A stretch of 7,340 bases of DNA from Parachlamydiaceae bacterium (lineage in GTDB: Bacteria; Chlamydiota; Chlamydiia; Chlamydiales; Parachlamydiaceae): NCBI GenBank assembly GCA_013698165.1, contig JACCVN010000582.1, forward strand, positions 1-7,340, read 5' to 3'. A model generated the notes under the pieces. That model did not search any database and was not told the origin of the DNA. It saw only the letters and a list, made by a program, of their open reading frames with translations. The stretch's first letter is position 1; every line of letters starts with the position of its first letter. Of this stretch, positions 4,617 to 7,340 are shown piece by piece. The translations under genes were made by a program, and so were the position numbers.

Positions 4617-5939
4617 TCATCTATCTACAAGATCCCCAAGCAAAGTTTGATTGCTGTAACTATGAATTTTTACGCGCTGCAAAGTACCTATTAATTGAGG
4701 TCCCCCTGGAAATAGAACATTTTTCCAGCATCGAGTCCTACCCTTTAGCAGTGTCTTATTCTTGAAGTTCTCATGCTCCACTAAAATTTCAACTTCCTGC
4801 CCAAGAAACTCCTGTCGCTGCTTAGCGCTAATCTCTTCTTGCATCTTTAATAATCTCTGAAGCCTCTCTTGCTTGACTTCCTCGGGAATGTCATCTTTCC
4901 AACGCATTGCCGGAGTACCTTTGCGGGGGCTATAGGTATACACAAAAGCTGTAGAGTATTCAATTTCCTTTAGCCGATCAAATGTCTGCTGAAACTCTTC
5001 TTCCGTTTCAGTTGGGAATCCTACAATAATGTCCGTTCCCAAAGTTACTCCTGGGACTATTTCACGTAGCAACGCCACTTTTTCCATATACTCTTCAACA
5101 GTATAAATGCGATGCATCTTTTTTAAAATCCTATTAGAGCCAGCCTGCAATGGGAAATGCACAAATTCACACATCGACTTAAGGTCTCTGATCGCTTCCA
5201 TGAGCTCTCTGGTAATATCTACAGGATGGCTAGTCATAAAACGGATTCGCTCGATCCCTTCAATTTTATCCAGACGATAAAGCAGATCATGAAAGAGCGC
5301 TGCCCATTCTGGCTTATCCTTCCCATAACTATTAACATTCTGACCTAAAAGCGTAATTTCTCGATAACCATTGCCTGCAAGCTGGACACATTCTTCCACA
5401 ATACTATCAGGATGCCTGGAAACCTCTGACCCACGAGTGTAGGGAACGACACAATAGGTACAAAATTTATCACATCCCCGTATAATCGAAACGTGAGCTT
5501 TAACTTTATCGTCACGCTTAGCAATCAGGTAATTAAGCTCATGCTCAAAATGATCATCTGTGCGAATCGCAGGCATCTGGGTTGCAATCACTTCATCCAA
5601 AATGGTGTTAAGGTCATGAATATTATTGGTGCCCAGGATAAAATCGACATTAGGAAGCTTTTCAAATAGAGAGCTCTTTTTTGCATTCGCCATACATCCC
5701 GTAATTCCGATAATCGCCTTATTTTGCGTTCGGCGACCAAGACGTCCAAGTTTTCCCATTACTTTCCTTTCGGCAAGATCTCGGATAGAACAGGTGTTAA
5801 AGATCAATAGATCAGCCGCGGATTCATCTTCTGTACGGGTCATCCCCCTTTGCTCAAGCTGTCCGATCATGATCTCTGAATCAAGCTCATTCATCTGACA
5901 ACCATAAGTTTTGACGAAAAATGTCTCTGGTTGCTGCAT
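4617..5939 (-). CDS. miaB: tRNA-2-methylthio-N6-dimethylallyladenosine synthase
   Basis: MiaB is the radical-SAM methylthiotransferase that converts i6A to ms2i6A at position 37 of tRNAs reading UNN codons, after MiaA has added the isopentenyl group. The 440 residues show all three domains at the normal family length. The N-terminal methylthiotransferase domain (1-125) starts FFVKTYGCQMNELDSE and holds the auxiliary cluster ligands Cys14, Cys50 and Cys82. The radical SAM domain (about 145-370) has CxxxCxxC at Cys156/160/163 (RGCDKFCTYC), QNVNSYG, and GTDIIVGFPTE. The TRAM tRNA-binding domain fills about 375-440. The motifs NTCSIR, TRGSE and QNVNSYG favour MiaB over the related RimO and MtaB. 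The start ATG (5937-5939) has AGGA 6 bases upstream. It is divergent from rplM and convergent with the small membrane protein gene, hence a single-gene unit. Confidence 0.96.
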   Translation of the reverse strand: MQQPETFFVKTYGCQMNELDSEIMIGQLEQRGMTRTEDESAADLLIFNTCSIRDLAERKVMGKLGRLGRRTQNKAIIGITGCMANAKKSSLFEKLPNVDFILGTNNIHDLNTILDEVIATQMPAIRTDDHFEHELNYLIAKRDDKVKAHVSIIRGCDKFCTYCVVPYTRGSEVSRHPDSIVEECVQLAGNGYREITLLGQNVNSYGKDKPEWAALFHDLLYRLDKIEGIERIRFMTSHPVDITRELMEAIRDLKSMCEFVHFPLQAGSNRILKKMHRIYTVEEYMEKVALLREIVPGVTLGTDIIVGFPTETEEEFQQTFDRLKEIEYSTAFVYTYSPRKGTPAMRWKDDIPEEVKQERLQRLLKMQEEISAKQRQEFLGQEVEILVEHENFKNKTLLKGRTRCWKNVLFPGGPQLIGTLQRVKIHSYSNQTLLGDLVDR

Positions 5940-5982
5940 ATAGTATCCTAAAAATACGGTTATTAATGACTGTGGAATGTGT

Positions 5983-6012
5983 AGTATAGCAGTCTCACAA
6001 AGTTCTCTGCAA
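5983..6012 (-). promoter_or_regulatory. candidate miaB promoter
   Basis: On the minus strand TATACT (5983-5988; 5 of 6) follows TTGCAG (6007-6012; 3 of 6) after 18 bases. Transcription would begin near 5976, 37 bases before the miaB ATG. The -35 is poor and lies inside a 16-bp palindrome (6008-6023), which suggests a regulated promoter, but this is inference. Confidence 0.45.
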
Positions 6013-6023
6013 TTTGAATTGCA
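6008..6023. repeat. 16-bp palindrome over the miaB -35 (operator-like)
   Basis: TGCAATT-TG-AATTGCA is a perfect 7-bp inverted repeat with a 2-base centre. It overlaps the -35 hexamer of the candidate miaB promoter, the usual place for a repressor or a class II activator site. Confidence 0.4.
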
Positions 6024-6132
6024 AAACTAATTTTTGCCACTCCCCTTCCCCCTGAAACCCCTCATTTTCCGACAGGTAAAATAAATAATTACTGGCACGA
6101 AACGTTTTCGGGCATTGGGAATGAATGTAGAG

Positions 6133-6175
6133 AATGTCGACATTTGCGTAATGCATAACATTCCATGCATTTTTT
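6133..6175. repeat. pair of palindromes just upstream of the rplM promoter
   Basis: AATGTCGACATT (6133-6144) is a perfect 12-bp palindrome. AATGCAT (6150-6156) and ATGCATT (6165-6171) form a second inverted repeat with an 8-base spacer, followed by T to 6175, directly against the -35 of rplM. The second could fold as a weak terminator-like hairpin for any transcript arriving from the left. Otherwise the pair may be a regulator site for the ribosomal operon. Confidence 0.4.
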
Positions 6176-6176
6176 C

Positions 6177-6205
6177 TTGGCAAATAAGAGATAACAAGCT
6201 ATCAT
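6177..6205 (+). promoter_or_regulatory. promoter of the rplM-rpsI operon
   Basis: TTGGCA (6177-6182) and TATCAT (6200-6205) are separated by exactly 17 bases; ten of twelve positions fit consensus. Expected start near 6212 leaves a 32-base leader, too short for an L13-binding autoregulatory structure. Confidence 0.62.
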
Positions 6206-6243
6206 TTGCTTTTATGAATACAATCGACTTATAGGTAAGTTAC

Positions 6244-6687
6244 ATGTCTCAACAAAAAAATAAAACGTTCATGCTCAGAAAAGAGGATGCTAAGCCTTCA
6301 TGGTTTATCTTAGATGCAACAGGAAAGACTCTTGGCCGCTTCGCTAGCGAAATCGCCAAGATCCTCCGCGGAAAGCATAAGCCAACGTTTACTTCGCATA
6401 TTGATGGCGGCGATGGTGTCATTGTCACAAATGCTGAGAAAATTATTGTTTCAGGATCGAAAGAAGCTCAAAAACTCTATCGTCACTACAGTGGTGGAAT
6501 GGGTGGTCTTCGTGAAATCCCTTACGCAACAATGAAAGCTAGAAAGCCAACATATATCATTGAGCGTGCTGTTCAAGGGATGATGCCCAAATCACGATTG
6601 GGTAAACAACAAGTTAAAAAACTGCGCGTCTACGCAGGAACTGAACATAATCAGACTGCCCAAAAACCTGTTCAGGCAAATATTTAA
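6244..6687 (+). CDS. rplM: 50S ribosomal protein L13
   Basis: The 147-aa protein is an early-assembling large-subunit protein that binds 23S rRNA. It aligns along its whole length with bacterial L13 (usually 142-150 aa): WFILDATGKTLGRFASEIA (20-38), LRGKHKP and the VIVTNAEKI segment, then the YRHYSGGMGGLRE block, and the family signature AVQGMMPKSRLGKQQVKKLRVYAG (109-132). The start has only a weak AGG (6233-6235), 8 bases upstream; no better start is available, and the N-terminal extension MSQQKNKTFM is of normal length for the family. It is the first gene of the conserved L13-S9 operon, with rpsI 23 bases downstream. Confidence 0.97.
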   Translation: MSQQKNKTFMLRKEDAKPSWFILDATGKTLGRFASEIAKILRGKHKPTFTSHIDGGDGVIVTNAEKIIVSGSKEAQKLYRHYSGGMGGLREIPYATMKARKPTYIIERAVQGMMPKSRLGKQQVKKLRVYAGTEHNQTAQKPVQANI

Positions 6688-6710
6688 GCTAAAAGAATTG
6701 TAAGGTGATT

Positions 6711-7100
6711 ATGCTAGAAGAGAAAGTTGCAACGGGACGGCGCAAAACAGCTGTCGCCTCTGTCCGCTTAAGAAACGGTACAGGCAAAATTGATATCAAT
6801 GGTCGCACATTTGAGGAATATTTCCCAAATGAACTCCAACGAAGAACTGTGTTAGCTCCATTTGAAAAAATGGGTGGAAACGGCAAGCACAACCTAATTA
6901 TTCGCGTCAATGGTGGTGGTGTTGAAGGGCAAGCAATTGCTGCACGCCTCGGCCTATCTCGTGCATTGTTACAAGAAGATGATAGTCTTCACCATGAATT
7001 TAAGAGCCAAGGCTTTCTTACTCGCGATTCACGCAAAAGAGAAAGAAAGAAATATGGCCATGCAGGTGCTCGTAAACGCTTCCAATTCTCGAAACGTTAA
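6711..7100 (+). CDS. rpsI: 30S ribosomal protein S9
   Basis: The 129-aa product is the small-subunit protein whose C-terminal tail reaches the P-site tRNA anticodon. It shows the S9 hallmarks: ATGRRKTAVASVRL (7-20), the signature NGGGVEGQAIAARLGLSRAL, DSRKRERKKYGHAGARKRFQFSKR, and the invariant SKR terminus. I choose the ATG at 6711: the TAAGG ribosome binding site (6701-6705) is 5 bases upstream, and the alternative GTG at 6705 overlaps that site. The length of 129 fits the usual 128-130. Co-transcribed with rplM and ended by the hairpin at 7116-7147. Confidence 0.97.
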   Translation: MLEEKVATGRRKTAVASVRLRNGTGKIDINGRTFEEYFPNELQRRTVLAPFEKMGGNGKHNLIIRVNGGGVEGQAIAARLGLSRALLQEDDSLHHEFKSQGFLTRDSRKRERKKYGHAGARKRFQFSKR

Positions 7101-7115
7101 TCGCCCTCTGTTCAG

Positions 7116-7147
7116 CCGCCAAAGGAATTCAACCCTTGGCGGTTTTT
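7116..7147 (+). terminator. intrinsic terminator of rplM-rpsI
   Basis: CCGCCAAAGG (7116-7125) pairs with CCCTTGGCGG (7133-7142) with one A-C mismatch, has a 7-base loop, and is followed by TTTTT. It starts 16 bases after the rpsI stop. Confidence 0.92.
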
Positions 7148-7205
7148 ACAAGATACCCCCAAACAGCCTCAGCAGCACACTCCACATTTACATCATTAGC
7201 ATCCA

Positions 7206-7280
7206 CAACGCATAAACACACAACGCATAAACACACAACGCATAAACACGCAACGCATAAACACGCAACGCATAAACACA
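7206..7280. repeat. five tandem copies of a 15-bp repeat
   Basis: CAACGCATAAACACA is repeated five times head to tail without spacers (starts 7206, 7221, 7236, 7251, 7266). Copies differ only in the last base (A, A, G, G, A). The array sits 58 bases behind the rpsI terminator. A unit length divisible by three keeps frames open: minus-strand frame 7188-7340 reads repeated VYALR/VYALC and ends at TAA (7188-7190), and a plus-strand frame reads THKHT/THKHA. Neither has a visible start or gene context, so I annotate only the repeat. Near-identity of copies suggests recent expansion. Confidence 0.92.
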
Positions 7281-7340
7281 CCCCTCAACGCTTCCACAGG
7301 CACGAACAAAGAACAGCAGACAGGATAAGCAGGATCGCAA

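Noticed and set aside
5995..6183. 62-codon minus-strand frame with TTG start upstream of miaB
   Set aside because: No Shine-Dalgarno sequence, rare start, and it covers the candidate miaB promoter and several palindromes, which fits intergenic DNA.
6705..6710. GTG as an alternative start of rpsI, two codons upstream
   Set aside because: It overlaps the TAAGG ribosome binding site; the ATG at 6711 has proper spacing and gives the usual S9 length.
7206..7280. CRISPR array
   Set aside because: The 15-bp units are adjacent without unique spacers and there are no cas genes.

Overview
The window looks like chromosomal DNA of a member of the Chlamydiae, probably an environmental (amoeba-associated, Parachlamydia/Protochlamydia-like) lineage. 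This rests on AT-rich composition, an ordinary bacterial housekeeping block (miaB, rplM-rpsI) beside lineage-specific genes, a eukaryote-like secreted Cu/Zn superoxide dismutase, an effector-like alpha/beta hydrolase and two small two-helix membrane proteins of a kind common in these intracellular bacteria. The assignment is inference from gene content; no ribosomal RNA or other diagnostic marker is present.

Layout, left to right. (1) The 5' end of a minus-strand gene with a Lys/Ser/Thr/Asn-rich N-terminus runs off the left edge and has a near-consensus sigma-70-type promoter. (2) About 530 bases without a convincing gene follow, with one 15-bp dyad. (3) sodC encodes an exported Cu/Zn superoxide dismutase in which the metal-bridging histidine is replaced by asparagine. 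(4) Directly behind sodC is a 221-bp MITE-like element of two tandem hairpins with perfect 17-bp outer inverted repeats and CTAG at all three junctions; its core is also a terminator-like hairpin. (5) A 467-aa alpha/beta hydrolase-like protein (SHSLG nucleophile elbow) follows, transcribed alone. (6) Two tandem but separately transcribed paralogous small membrane proteins come next, each with a 17-bp-spaced strong promoter (one an exact TTGACA-N17-TATAAT) and its own perfect hairpin terminator. (7) miaB lies on the minus strand, divergent from (8) the rplM-rpsI operon; the 304-base divergent spacer holds a promoter for each side and three palindromes. (9) Behind rpsI lie an intrinsic terminator and five exact-length tandem copies of a 15-bp repeat.

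Functional reading: the right half is translation (L13, S9, tRNA modification at A37). The left half is probably host-interaction material: envelope/periplasmic oxidative-stress defence, a putative secreted hydrolase, a possible effector N-terminus and Inc-like membrane proteins. Each left-half gene has its own promoter, so this is a cluster of single-gene units rather than an operon. The items most worth follow-up are the H-to-N change in SodC, the duplicated small membrane protein family with unusually strong promoters, and the tandem MITE.
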